64,000 bases of DNA, from NCBI RefSeq assembly GCF_020524625.1, contig NZ_JAIVLL010000001.1:992001-1056000 (forward strand). The letters are read 5' to 3'. Under the pieces are notes generated by a model. That model had not been told where the DNA came from. It made no database searches and saw only the letters and a program-made list of their open reading frames with translations. The DNA is from Brevundimonas poindexterae. GTDB lineage: Bacteria; Pseudomonadota; Alphaproteobacteria; Caulobacterales; Caulobacteraceae. Shown here piece after piece: positions 34,530-43,484 of the stretch. The position numbers were made by a program, and so were the translations under genes. Within the stretch, counting starts at the first letter, position 1. Every line of letters starts with the position of its first letter.

Positions 34530-35441
34530 CTATTCGCCGCTGTCGGCGGTCTCGGCCTGCACCTTGCGGCGCGGGGCACGACGACGGGGAGCGGGTGCTT
34601 CTGCGTCGCCTGCGGCCTCGGCGGCTTCGACGGCGCGCGGGGTCGGGCGGGTCAGGAAGCCCGGCAGGGCATCGGCGGTCGAGCTTTCAACGGCCGGAGC
34701 CTCTTCACGCGGGCGACGCGGGCGGCGGGCCGGACGTTCCGGCGCTTCACCGGCATCCGCCACCGACTCCGGCGTGTTTTCCGACGACGAGGTGTCCGCG
34801 TCGGACGAAGAGCCTTCGCTCTCGCCATCCGAGCCACCACGGCGGCTGCGTTGTTCGTCCTTGCGGCGCTCCCAGCGTTCGCGACGCGATTCGCGGCGGT
34901 TTCCGCTGTCACCGTCTCCGCGAGCCTCGGAATCCTGACTGCCGTCGCGGTCACCGGAGGGTTGGCCCTCGCGGCCCTGCTGCGGGTTCTGACCGCCTTG
35001 GGCGTTGTGCTGACCGTTATTATTCTGGCCGTTGCTCTGTTGCCCGTTTTGCTGGCCGTTCTGTTGCGCCTGCTGGGCGGCAAGGAAGGCGGCGGCCTGG
35101 GCGCCACTCTCGTCCTCGAAGTCGATGTCGAAACCCTGGTTGGACAGTTCGCGCTGGGCGATCTCGGACACGGGGCGTTGCGGCTGGAGCGCCCTCAGCA
35201 CCCGGAAATAGTGCTCGGCGTGCTGCATGTAGTTTTCGGCCAGAACGCGGTCACCGGCGGAGGAGGCGTCGCGCGCCAGCTGCATGTAGCGCTCGTACAC
35301 CGTCTGGGCGTTGCCCCGGACCTTGATGTTCTCGGGCCCTTGCGAGTCCCAGGACCGGTTGGGGTTGGCGCTGTTCGCCGAATTCCCACCGGGCTTCCTG
35401 TTGCGACCGCGCTGGCGCTTCATGCCCTTGAAATCTCTCAT
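34530..35441 (-). CDS. DUF4167 protein, RNA-binding-like
   Basis: 303 residues. The conserved N terminus (MRDFKGMKRQRGRNR; SAN repeats; VRGNAQTVYERYMQLARDASSAGDRVLAENYMQHAEHYFR in pieces) defines DUF4167, found widely in alphaproteobacteria next to prmC. The remaining two thirds are disordered: a Gln/Asn/Gly-rich stretch, then Arg/Glu/Asp-rich and Ala/Pro/Arg segments. The basic start suggests nucleic-acid binding, but there is no experimental role known to me. It lies downstream of prmC on the same strand with a 278-bp gap. Confidence 0.85.
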   Translation of the reverse strand: MRDFKGMKRQRGRNRKPGGNSANSANPNRSWDSQGPENIKVRGNAQTVYERYMQLARDASSAGDRVLAENYMQHAEHYFRVLRALQPQRPVSEIAQRELSNQGFDIDFEDESGAQAAAFLAAQQAQQNGQQNGQQSNGQNNNGQHNAQGGQNPQQGREGQPSGDRDGSQDSEARGDGDSGNRRESRRERWERRKDEQRSRRGGSDGESEGSSSDADTSSSENTPESVADAGEAPERPARRPRRPREEAPAVESSTADALPGFLTRPTPRAVEAAEAAGDAEAPAPRRRAPRRKVQAETADSGE

Positions 35442-35719
35442 AGACTCTACCGTTCCGGGAGGTTGGCCGACTACAGGTTTCAGGCCGTGTTGTGTTTCGT
35501 CTGTCCGTGGCTCGGGACGTGCCCGCCATCAATGTCATCGGAAGCCGTTGTCTCCCCGCGGTCCACCCGGGCCCGGAAGGGGATCGGGTCGTCACGCATC
35601 CCGCTCGCCTGTCAGTTGGCCCGCGAGGGCGCACGGAGATGCGATTGGTGGGAGACAGCCAAGACTTAGCGCGCCTCGCCCTGCATTCCAAGGGGTCTTT
35701 TTGTGACGCCCGTCGGGGT

Positions 35720-36613
35720 TCAGGACAGCAGGGACCGGTCCGGGGCCTGGGTTCGCGGGTCCGGGCCGTTGGTGACCACGCGGTTTCGGTTGCCGAGATC
35801 GAGCACGACCTTCACATCCTCAAAGCCCGCCTCGTCGAACAGCGCCTTGACCGGCTCGCCCTGATCCCAGCCGATCTCGACGGCGAAGATGCCGCCGGGC
35901 TTCAGCACACGGCGGATTTCGGGCGCCAGTTGCCGATAGGCTTCCAGCCCGTCCGGACCGCCATCGAGCGCCAGATGCGGATCATGATCGCGCACCTCGG
36001 GATCCAGACCGGCGATGTCGGCAGTGGGAATGTAGGGGGGATTCGATACGACCAGATCGAAACTCTGGTCCTCGAAGCCCGTGGCCCACTCGGTGCGCAG
36101 GAAGGCAGCGCGCCCCTCGAGGCCGAGGTTCGCGGCGTTGTCCCGGGCCACGGCCAGGGCTTCGGTCGAGATGTCGGTGCCCACGCCGGTGGCGCCCGCC
36201 CGCTCGGCCAGCACCGCCAGCAGGATAGCTCCCGACCCGGTGCCCAGATCGGCGACCTGGAAAGCCTGGTGCGGACCGAAGGCGGCCAGCGCGACATCCA
36301 GCAGGGTCTCGGTGTCCGGGCGGGGGCTGAGCACGTCCGGGGTGACGCTCAGCATGATCTTCCAGAAGCCCTTGCGGCCGAGAATCCGCGACACCGGCTC
36401 GCGCTTCAGTCGCCGGTCGATCATGGCGTCATAGGCGGCGGCCTGATCCGGCGTGACCGTCCGGTACGGGTCCGTCAGGATGTCGAGCCGGCTGACGCCG
36501 CACGCGGCCTCCAGCAACAGACGGGAATCGATCGACGGGCTGTCGATGTGACCGGCCTTGAGACGGGCCTGGGCGGCCTTCCAGGTTTTCAGGAGCGTGG
36601 AGGTGTCGGACAT
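35720..36613 (-). CDS. prmC: Release factor glutamine methyltransferase
   Basis: 297 residues. An N-terminal helical domain (LLKTWKAAQARLKAGHIDSP) binds release factor, and a class I SAM domain follows: VADLGTGSGAILLAVLAE (motif I), VGTDISTEAL, and the diagnostic NPPY motif in VVSNPPYIPTADI. It methylates the GGQ glutamine of RF1 and RF2. The usual neighbour prfA is not visible upstream; a DUF4167 gene follows as in other alphaproteobacteria. The divergent YihY gene starts 71 bp away. Confidence 0.93.
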   Translation of the reverse strand: MSDTSTLLKTWKAAQARLKAGHIDSPSIDSRLLLEAACGVSRLDILTDPYRTVTPDQAAAYDAMIDRRLKREPVSRILGRKGFWKIMLSVTPDVLSPRPDTETLLDVALAAFGPHQAFQVADLGTGSGAILLAVLAERAGATGVGTDISTEALAVARDNAANLGLEGRAAFLRTEWATGFEDQSFDLVVSNPPYIPTADIAGLDPEVRDHDPHLALDGGPDGLEAYRQLAPEIRRVLKPGGIFAVEIGWDQGEPVKALFDEAGFEDVKVVLDLGNRNRVVTNGPDPRTQAPDRSLLS

Positions 36614-36684
36614 GGGGTGTGATTGGGGGGCGGCGCGGCGAAATTCAAGCGGAACGGCGCGACAGGCTTGGCCGTTTGCACGGA

Positions 36685-37923
36685 ATGTCCCGACTTCCCC
36701 GGAAATCCGAAGGCCCGTCCCTGCCCCTCGCGGGGCTGGCGGCGGCGCTGTTCGGGGGACTGGCGGCCGGGGCGGGCGCGGCCCACCTGCTGCACCGGAA
36801 GGGCCACAAGGTCGGGCTGGACATCCGCCGCTACCGGCCCGAACCGGCCGAGCCCGAGCCGCCCTCTCCGGAAGACTATGAGGCCCGTGAGCCCGGACGC
36901 GGACGCATCGCGCAGCGGCCCCACCAGATTCCGCGCAAGGGCTGGACCGACATCCTGTGGCGTACAGGGGCCAGCTATTTCGGCGACCGGGTGGGATTCG
37001 TGTCGGGCGGCGTGACCTTCTTCGTCCTGCTGTCGCTGTTCCCGACCCTGGCCATGATCGTCACCGTCTACGGACTGTTCGCCAATCCGGAAGACGTCTG
37101 GAGCCGGCTGCAATTCCTGTATTCGGTGCTGCCGTCCAATGTTGCGGGCTTCATTGGCGGGGAGATGCAGCGTCTGGCCGAGGATTCCCGCCCCCGCCTG
37201 ACCCTGACGCTGTTCGGCACCCTGGCCCTGTCGTTGTGGGTCGCGAACAACGGCATCAAGACCCTCTTCTATGGCCTTAACATCGCCTATCACGAGGTCG
37301 AGCGCCGCAACCTGATCAAATACAATCTGCTGTGCATGGGCTTCACCATCGCCGGCCTCAGTACCGTGCTGCTGACCGCAGCCCTGGTGGTCGGGGTGCC
37401 CATCGTTCTGGGCCCGCTCGGCCTGATGAATGACCTGCAGTATCTGGCGCCGCTCCGCTGGGTGGTGCTGTACGCCCTCTATATCGGCGCCCTGACCGTC
37501 ATCTATCGCCATGGCCCCTGCCGGGCGCGGGCGCGCTGGCGCTGGCTGACCCCCGGGGCCTTTGTCGCGGCGACGCTCAGCCTCGGCCTGTCCGCCGTGT
37601 TCAGCTGGTATCTGCAGACCTTTGTGCGCACCGACAGCTATGGCCCGCTGGCGGCCATGATGGGTTTCCTGCTGTGGACCTGGCTGACGGTGCAGATCAT
37701 CCTGATGGGCGCCGAGCTGAATGCCGAGATCGAGCACCAGACGGCGGTCGACACCACGGTCGGCGCGCCCGAGCCCATCGGTGAGCGGGGGGCTGTGGTG
37801 GCTGACAGTGTGGGGGCCAAGCGCGGCAGTCCGGCGGCCCTCGCCTTCACCCTGAAGCACACCGAGGCCATTTCCGACCGCCTGCTTCGTCGCCGGAACC
37901 GCAAACGGCCCCGAAAGCGCTGA
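36685..37923 (+). CDS. YihY/BrkB-family inner-membrane protein
   Basis: 412 residues. A Pro/Glu-rich cytoplasmic N terminus (about 90 residues) precedes a six-helix YihY domain: GWTDILWRTGASYFGDRVGF, VSGGVTFFVLLSLFPTLAMIV, LSLWVANNGIKTLFYGLNIAY, RWRWLTPGAFVAATLSLGLS, and a final YGPLAAMMGFLLWTWLTVQI helix. The family was once called RNase BN by mistake; its function is unsettled (proposed transporter or envelope role). ATG at 36685 is used. It ends 4 bp before the convergent pdeA gene. Confidence 0.9.
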   Translation: MSRLPRKSEGPSLPLAGLAAALFGGLAAGAGAAHLLHRKGHKVGLDIRRYRPEPAEPEPPSPEDYEAREPGRGRIAQRPHQIPRKGWTDILWRTGASYFGDRVGFVSGGVTFFVLLSLFPTLAMIVTVYGLFANPEDVWSRLQFLYSVLPSNVAGFIGGEMQRLAEDSRPRLTLTLFGTLALSLWVANNGIKTLFYGLNIAYHEVERRNLIKYNLLCMGFTIAGLSTVLLTAALVVGVPIVLGPLGLMNDLQYLAPLRWVVLYALYIGALTVIYRHGPCRARARWRWLTPGAFVAATLSLGLSAVFSWYLQTFVRTDSYGPLAAMMGFLLWTWLTVQIILMGAELNAEIEHQTAVDTTVGAPEPIGERGAVVADSVGAKRGSPAALAFTLKHTEAISDRLLRRRNRKRPRKR

Positions 37924-37927
37924 GGCG

Positions 37928-39595
37928 TCAGGCCGAGCGGGCACGAATGGGGGCGGCCCCGTCGGACAGGGACTCGTTCAGATAGACCTCGGCCTCCTGC
38001 GCCGGCAGGGCCTGGGCATAGCCGAAGCCCTGTCCGTAGTGGCAGTTGTCCTGTAACAGCAGGGCGGCCAGTTCGGCATTCTCGACCCCTTCAGCCACCA
38101 CCTCGAGCGACAGGTCGCGACCCAGGTTGACGACCGACCGGACGATCTTGGCCGAGCCCTCGTCGCGATCCATGGTCAACACGAAATAGCGGTCGATCTT
38201 GAGCGTATCGAACGGCAGGCGGGCCAGATAGCTGAGCGACGAGAACCCGGTACCAAAGTCGTCGAGCGCCAAGGACGCCCCGACCTCCTTCAGCTTGGAC
38301 AGGATGACCGCCGCGCTGGCGGTATCGCGCATGATGTCGCCCTCGGTGACCTCAAGCTTCAGCGCCCCGCGCGGCAGGCCGGTCTCCTCGATGATCCGGG
38401 CGACGTCCTCGACCAGATTGGGGCGTTCGATCTCGCCGACCGACAGGTTCACGCTGCAGAACAGCTTGCCGGCCAGCGGATGCCGCTTCAGCCATTCGGC
38501 CAGCTGGCGGGCGGCCTGGGTCATCATCAGCAGACCCAGCTCGTTCATCAGCCCCATTTCATCGGTGAGCGTCAGGAACTCATCCGGCGGCACCAGTCCG
38601 CGCTTGGGGTGGCGCCAGCGGCACAGGGCCTCGAACCCGGCGACGGCGCCGGTCTTGAGATTGACGATGGGCTGGTAGAAGGGCTCGATCTCGCCGCGCA
38701 CGAAGGCATTGCGCAGGTCCGACTCCAGCGCCAGACGCGACAGGCTGTCGGACTCCAGCGCCCGGCCATAGGCTGCCGCCCCGCCCCGCCCCGCCGACTT
38801 GGCCTGTTCGACCGCCAGCTCGACCCGGCGCAGCAGTTCCCCGGCGTCGGAGGCATCCGGCCCGCCCTCGGCGGTCACGGCGCCGATGGAAACAGTCGGA
38901 TAGATGTCAAAGCCCGCGACACGCAGCGGCTGCTCCAGCGCCTCGCGCAGGCGTCCCGGCACATGGCGCTCGCCCCGACGGACCAGAACCGCGAACTCGT
39001 CCTCGCCGATCCGCGCCGGCAGGTCCTCGGCCGAGAAGGCGGCCGCCAGTCGCGATCCCAGCGCCGACAGCACCCGGTCGGCCCGGTCGTGGCCCAGCGC
39101 CTCGTTCAGGCGGCGCAGGCGGTCAACGTCGGCGACGACCAGCTCATAGTCCCCGGCCACGGTCAGGGCCTCACCCACGCGGGCAATGAAGGAGCGGCGG
39201 TCGAGAAGGCCGGTCAGCGGATCACGCTCGGCCCCGGCGAAGGTGGTTTCGAGCGCGACAACGCCGGCGGCCCTCAGGCCGTCTTCCAGCCACACCCCGC
39301 GCCACAGGCAGGTCGGATGATCGCGCATGCGAAGCCGGACGGCGATCTCGGTGCCCTCGGCCTGGGGCTTCAGCAGGGCCTCGGCCAGCGCCCGGTCCTG
39401 CGGCATGGCAACGGCGGCAAAGGCGGCGCCCGAACATTCCGGGGCAAGCGGCCCCAGACCCAGCGGCCGGCTAGCGCCCGTGACGCGCAGACTGTCCTCG
39501 GACGGAGTCCAGACCCAGAGCGCCGAGTCAGCCGCCGCCAGCGCCTCGATGGCCATCGAGGCATCCCAGGCCAGAACTGACTGCCGTGTGCTCAC
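37928..39595 (-). CDS. pdeA: GGDEF-EAL protein, probable c-di-GMP phosphodiesterase PdeA
   Basis: 555 residues. An N-terminal PAS-like region (about 10-115) is followed by a GGDEF domain whose active-site motif is GEDEF (197-201), so probably no cyclase activity, and an EAL domain with catalytic signatures intact: EAL (322-324), SVNLS (381-385), the DDFGTGFSSL block from 445, KID (466-468) and AEGVE (501-505). This layout, length and the GEDEF variant match Caulobacter crescentus PdeA, in which the GGDEF domain binds GTP to activate c-di-GMP breakdown. It is the last gene of the cox run and overlaps the GNAT gene by 4 bases. Orthology to PdeA is inferred from recall, not aligned. Confidence 0.75.
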   Translation of the reverse strand: MSTRQSVLAWDASMAIEALAAADSALWVWTPSEDSLRVTGASRPLGLGPLAPECSGAAFAAVAMPQDRALAEALLKPQAEGTEIAVRLRMRDHPTCLWRGVWLEDGLRAAGVVALETTFAGAERDPLTGLLDRRSFIARVGEALTVAGDYELVVADVDRLRRLNEALGHDRADRVLSALGSRLAAAFSAEDLPARIGEDEFAVLVRRGERHVPGRLREALEQPLRVAGFDIYPTVSIGAVTAEGGPDASDAGELLRRVELAVEQAKSAGRGGAAAYGRALESDSLSRLALESDLRNAFVRGEIEPFYQPIVNLKTGAVAGFEALCRWRHPKRGLVPPDEFLTLTDEMGLMNELGLLMMTQAARQLAEWLKRHPLAGKLFCSVNLSVGEIERPNLVEDVARIIEETGLPRGALKLEVTEGDIMRDTASAAVILSKLKEVGASLALDDFGTGFSSLSYLARLPFDTLKIDRYFVLTMDRDEGSAKIVRSVVNLGRDLSLEVVAEGVENAELAALLLQDNCHYGQGFGYAQALPAQEAEVYLNESLSDGAAPIRARSA

Positions 39596-40215
39596 GCGCC
39601 CGATGTGTCCCCATCCGGCGCGGTGGTGGCGCCATCCCCGTGTCGATCATCGACACGTCCGAACAGAAGATGATCTGCCCAAGCGCCGTTAATTTTGAGA
39701 TAAGCCCGGGCTCTTCCCTCGTGCTCGAAGCCTGATTTTTCCAGCACTTTCCGTGAGGCGATGTTCCACGGAACACAGGCGGCCTCGACCCGGTGGAGCC
39801 GCAGATCGTCAAAGGCAAAGGCAACGGCGGCGCGCACAGCGGCGGTGCAATAGCCCCGTCCGGCGAAGGCCTCACCGATCCAGTAGCCGAGCGTGGCCGT
39901 CTCGGTCACACCCCGGCGAATGTTGGACAGGGTGACCGCCCCTACCAGCTGCCCCTCCGCCGCCTCGAAGACAAAGAACGGCCAGGCGTGGCCCTGCTCC
40001 CGCTCCCGGCCGTACAGGGCCAGACGGCGCCGGAAGGCGGCCCGGGTCAGGTCGTCCTCGGGCCAGGTCGGCTCGAACGGCACCAGATACTCGCGCGACG
40101 CCGCCCTGAGCGTCGACCAGGCCTCATAGTCCCCCGGCCTTGGCAGGCGGAGCACGACCCCCTCCGCCTGAACGGTGGGGCCGGACGACTCGCTGATCCA
40201 GTCGAGGAGGGCCAT
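39592..40215 (-). CDS. GNAT N-acetyltransferase, RimJ/RimL-like
   Basis: 207 residues. The GNAT core shows RLPRPGDYEAWSTLRAASRE, the acetyl-CoA-binding GYWIGEAFAGRGYCTAAVRA (Arg/Gly-x-x-Gly pattern), and NIASRKVLEKSGFEHEGRAR, typical of the RimJ/RimL group that acetylates protein N termini, often ribosomal. The target is unknown. The gene begins 9 bp after the M16 stop and overlaps the pdeA start (ATGA), so it is tied to the cox operon. Confidence 0.88.
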   Translation of the reverse strand: MALLDWISESSGPTVQAEGVVLRLPRPGDYEAWSTLRAASREYLVPFEPTWPEDDLTRAAFRRRLALYGREREQGHAWPFFVFEAAEGQLVGAVTLSNIRRGVTETATLGYWIGEAFAGRGYCTAAVRAAVAFAFDDLRLHRVEAACVPWNIASRKVLEKSGFEHEGRARAYLKINGAWADHLLFGRVDDRHGDGATTAPDGDTSGA

Positions 40216-40224
40216 GGAACAGAC

Positions 40225-41490
40225 CTAGCCTGTGATGGCGCGCTCGAACAGCAGGCCTGCCGACAGCCCGGCCCTCGGACCCAGTACGGCGGTGGCCGTG
40301 CGCCGGGGCTCCAGACACGCGGCGAGGGCGGCCCGCACGGCGGCGGCATCCTGGGCGCTCACCTCCTCGACCATGGCGTCGCTGTCGAGCGTATGGCCGA
40401 GCACGCAAATCTGGCCGGCCCAGCGCCCGGCACGGGCCGCCGGGCTTTCGTCGGACATCCGTATGCTGGCGACAGCGACGGCGCGGGCCCGGTTCAGCTC
40501 CGTCTCCGTCGGTCCATCGGTTGCCAGCGCCAGCAGGGTCTCGCCGCAGACCTGGGCCAGCTCGCCGGCGCGATCGGCGGCCGCCCCCGCATAGATGCCC
40601 AGCACACCACAGTCGGCATAACCCTCGTGCCAGGCGTCGACGGCATAGGCCAGGCCCCGTTCCTCGCGCGCGGTCTGGAACAGGCGCGAGGCCATCCCGC
40701 CCCCCAGGATCTCGACCCCCAGCCGCAGAGCCGGTCGACGCGAATCCGCATTGCCGAGCGAGGGGAGCAGGAAGACCAGATTCGACTGCTCGATCCGGCG
40801 GGCCAGCCGGGCCTCTCCCCCCTCGAAGCGGGCCGGGGGCATCGGCGTCTCCGACAGCGGCACGCCCTCGCCGAAGGCCCGCTCGACCAGGGCCAGCAGC
40901 CGGTCCTCCTCGACCGCCCCCGACACCGACACGACGATGCGATCCGGCCGATACTGCTCGCGGCGGAAGCGTTTCAGCCGTTCCCGGTCGATGGGAGCCA
41001 GGGTCTCGACCTGCCCGAGGATGGGCCGTCCCAGCGACTGGTCGGCAAAGGCCCGGGCCTGGGCCATTTCGAACACATGGTCGTCGGGCGTGTCGAAGGC
41101 CTCGGCGATTTCCTGGGCGACCACGTCCTTTTCGCGCTCGATCTCGCCGGGCTCGAAGACCGGGTGGAATATCAGATCGGCGATGACCTGCAGGGCGGTT
41201 TCGAGGCCATCCGCCATGGCACGGACTTCGAACACGGTGCGCTCATAGCCGGTCGAGGCATTGATCGAGCCGCCACCGCCCTCGATGCGCTCGACGATCT
41301 CGCGCGCCGACATCTCGCCTGCCCCCTTGAACACCATATGCTCAAGGAAGTGGGACCAGCCGGACTGCTCCGGGGCTTCGTGACGCGCGCCTGCGGCAAC
41401 GGCCACACAGACCGCCACGGTCTGGAGCCCGGGAATGGGGTCACAGACGACGCGGACGCCGTTGGAGAGGGTGTGAAGGCGAAGGGTCAG
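40225..41490 (-). CDS. M16 peptidase, processing-peptidase-like, apparent CTG start
   Basis: 421 residues if translation starts at a CTG at 41490; 397 if at a GTG at 41418. The zinc motif HFLEH lies in WSHFLEHMVFKG (His47, Glu50, His51 with the CTG start). The segment before the GTG (LRLHTLSNGVRVVCDPIPG) is the normal first strand of the M16 fold, so the longer form is favoured, yet no ATG, GTG or TTG is available for it. CTG overlaps the surf1 stop as CTGA, mirroring the GTGA and ATGA joints of the same operon. No signal peptide: a cytoplasmic relative of mitochondrial processing peptidase. An in-frame sequencing error is the alternative. Confidence 0.88.
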   Translation of the reverse strand: MTLRLHTLSNGVRVVCDPIPGLQTVAVCVAVAAGARHEAPEQSGWSHFLEHMVFKGAGEMSAREIVERIEGGGGSINASTGYERTVFEVRAMADGLETALQVIADLIFHPVFEPGEIEREKDVVAQEIAEAFDTPDDHVFEMAQARAFADQSLGRPILGQVETLAPIDRERLKRFRREQYRPDRIVVSVSGAVEEDRLLALVERAFGEGVPLSETPMPPARFEGGEARLARRIEQSNLVFLLPSLGNADSRRPALRLGVEILGGGMASRLFQTAREERGLAYAVDAWHEGYADCGVLGIYAGAAADRAGELAQVCGETLLALATDGPTETELNRARAVAVASIRMSDESPAARAGRWAGQICVLGHTLDSDAMVEEVSAQDAAAVRAALAACLEPRRTATAVLGPRAGLSAGLLFERAITG

Positions 41491-42158
41491 GACGTCAGCT
41501 TCCGGCGGAGAAGGACGAGATAGAAAGCCACCAGCGCGATTGCCAGTCCGAACCAGGTCATCGCATAGCCCAGATGGTTGTTCGAGAAGGCAGCGGGCGG
41601 CGGCGCGGGCTGAAGTGCCTCGAAGCCGTCGACCGCCCGGGTCTCGGCGTAGAGGGTCAGGTCGCGGTGATTGGCCGGCACGTCCAGCGCTGCCCCGATC
41701 GCCTCATTGTCACGCGCATAGAACCGACCGTCTTCCGGAGGCAGGGCCATGGGACCCGGGGCATGGGCCTCTCGCGCCATCGCAGTGACGGTCAGGGGGC
41801 CGTCCAGCGTCGGTCGCGCGCTGATGGTCTCCGCGACAAAGCCGAGATCGACGATGTAGCCGGCGCAGGCCGCAATCAGCCTGACCCCGGGCGTGCCGTC
41901 ATGGATGGATTGCAGCTCGACCGACCGGCGGCCGGCCGTCGCCGGACAGGACAGGGTCACGCGCTCGAACGGCACCGGGGCGCCCTGTGCGAGCGGGCGA
42001 GGGTCGGCGGAGGCCGCGGCCTCGGCGCGGGCGATCAGGTCCTCTTTCCACTGCAGACGTTGCACCTGCCAGACCCCGAGGCTGAGCAGCAGGATCAGCG
42101 CGAGGCCAGTGGCAATCGTCAGGCCCCAGGGGATGCGACGCATGACGTGTTCAGACAT
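41487..42158 (-). CDS. SURF1-family cytochrome oxidase assembly protein
   Basis: 223 residues with two membrane helices flanking a periplasmic domain, the Surf1/Shy1 topology: GLTIATGLALILLLSLGVWQVQRLQWKEDLI at the start (helix about 11-29, then the WQ-x-R-x-x-WK motif) and NNHLGYAMTWFGLAIALVAFYLVL at the end. Surf1 helps insert heme a into oxidase subunit I. It overlaps the DUF983 gene by 8 bases and the M16 gene by 4. Confidence 0.93.
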   Translation of the reverse strand: MSEHVMRRIPWGLTIATGLALILLLSLGVWQVQRLQWKEDLIARAEAAASADPRPLAQGAPVPFERVTLSCPATAGRRSVELQSIHDGTPGVRLIAACAGYIVDLGFVAETISARPTLDGPLTVTAMAREAHAPGPMALPPEDGRFYARDNEAIGAALDVPANHRDLTLYAETRAVDGFEALQPAPPPAAFSNNHLGYAMTWFGLAIALVAFYLVLLRRKLTS

Positions 42159-42543
42159 GGGTCTCCTCCGCTGTCTGCGCGTGGCGCATCTGGAGCGCGA
42201 TCATCAAGCCCTTGCCCGGGCGCATCAGGCCAAAGGACAGGGCCAGCACCAGCGGCACGGCCAGACCCAGCAGCACCCAGACGGGCGGCTGAAAGGCGAT
42301 CTGGATCGCCAGCGCCAGGAAGGTCGAGATGCCGCCCGAAATCTGCATGATGAAGACGGCGGCGCCGTCGCCCGTGTTCAGCCGGGTGAAGTCCGTGCCG
42401 CAGACGGCGCACCGCTCGACCACCTTCAGAAATCCGGCGAACAGCTTGCCCTGCCCGCAACGAGGGCAGCGACAAAGCAAACCGGCGCGGATCGAATCGA
42501 CCCGCGCCGGCAAGGAAGGATCCGGCTGACGCCGCTCCGTCAC
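42151..42543 (-). CDS. DUF983 membrane protein with zinc-ribbon-like cysteines
   Basis: 130 residues. Two CxxC pairs (CRCPRCGQGKLF and CAVCGTDF) form a probable zinc ribbon, followed by two hydrophobic helices (FLALAIQIAFQPPVWVLLGL and the next). DUF983 is regularly found between ctaE and surf1 in alphaproteobacteria and is assumed to aid oxidase assembly. The start is a GTG in a GTGA overlap with the ctaE stop. Confidence 0.9.
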   Translation of the reverse strand: MTERRQPDPSLPARVDSIRAGLLCRCPRCGQGKLFAGFLKVVERCAVCGTDFTRLNTGDGAAVFIMQISGGISTFLALAIQIAFQPPVWVLLGLAVPLVLALSFGLMRPGKGLMIALQMRHAQTAEETHV

Positions 42544-43436
42544 CCGAAGATGACGTAGACGAAGGCGAACAGGAACAGCCAGACGACGTCGACGAAGTGC
42601 CAGTACCAGGCCGCGGCCTCGAAGCCGAAATGCTTCTGGGGCGACATCTGGCCGGCCATAAGGCGCAGCAGGCAGACGGTCAGGAACAGGGTGCCGATCA
42701 GCACGTGGAAGCCGTGGAAGCCGGTCGCCATGAAGAAGATCGACCCGTACAGGCCCGAGTTGGCGGCCGCCTCGTTGAAGAACAGATTCTCGTGGATGAT
42801 GTGCTGGTACTCATAGGCCTGCACACCGGTGAACAGCACGCCGAGCAGCACGGTGATCAGCAAGCCCAGCTTGGCGCCCTTGCGGTCGCCGACCTGCAGG
42901 GCATGGTGCGCCCAGGTAACCGTCGTGCCGCTGAGCAGCAGGATGACGGTGTTCAGCAGCGGCAGTTGCCAGGCGTCGAGGGTCTCGATGCCCTTGGGCG
43001 GCCAAAGGCTCGTGCCGTCGGGGTTGGTCCAGGCCGCGGCCGTGTCGGTCCAGAAGCTGATCGCCGGGATGTGGGCGCGCGCCTCGTTGAACACGGACAT
43101 TTCGAAGAACATCCAGAAGAAGGCGGCGAAGAACATCACTTCCGAGGCGATGAACAGCACCATGCCGTAGCGCAGACCGATCGACACGACCGGGGTATGG
43201 TCGCCTTGGCGGCTTTCCTTGATCACATCGCTCCACCAGCCGAACATGGAATAGAGCACGCCCGCCAGACCGGCGAAGAACAGCCACATGGTGCCGGCCT
43301 CGAGGCCGAACAGGCCCTTCATCCAGGCCACGGCGCCGACCATCATGACGGTCACGGCGATCGACGAGACCAGCGGCCAGGGGCTGGGATTGACCAGATG
43401 ATAGTCGTGATGAGGAGCGGCGTGCGCGTCAGCCAT
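42540..43436 (-). CDS. ctaE: Cytochrome c oxidase subunit III
   Basis: 298 residues with seven membrane helices. Signatures: HDYHLVNPSPWPLVSSIAV at the start, GMVLFIASEVMFFAAFFWMFFE, INTVILLLSGTTVTWAHHAL form, and FYGSIFFMATGFHGFHVLIG-like GFHGFHV block, ending AAAWYWHFVDVVWLFLF. It stabilises subunit I of the aa3 oxidase. It follows ctaG by 48 bp and overlaps DUF983. Confidence 0.96.
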   Translation of the reverse strand: MADAHAAPHHDYHLVNPSPWPLVSSIAVTVMMVGAVAWMKGLFGLEAGTMWLFFAGLAGVLYSMFGWWSDVIKESRQGDHTPVVSIGLRYGMVLFIASEVMFFAAFFWMFFEMSVFNEARAHIPAISFWTDTAAAWTNPDGTSLWPPKGIETLDAWQLPLLNTVILLLSGTTVTWAHHALQVGDRKGAKLGLLITVLLGVLFTGVQAYEYQHIIHENLFFNEAAANSGLYGSIFFMATGFHGFHVLIGTLFLTVCLLRLMAGQMSPQKHFGFEAAAWYWHFVDVVWLFLFAFVYVIFG

Positions 43437-43484
43437 TCTGGGGTCTCTTGCTCTCGGATAGACTCGTGACTGGCCCTATAGCGG

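Noticed and set aside
36619-37923. YihY gene as ribonuclease BN
   Set aside because: That label came from an old misassignment; the protein is a six-helix membrane protein without nuclease motifs.
37928-39595. Active diguanylate cyclase
   Set aside because: The motif is GEDEF, not GGDEF or GGEEF, while the EAL catalytic residues are intact, so phosphodiesterase is the better call.
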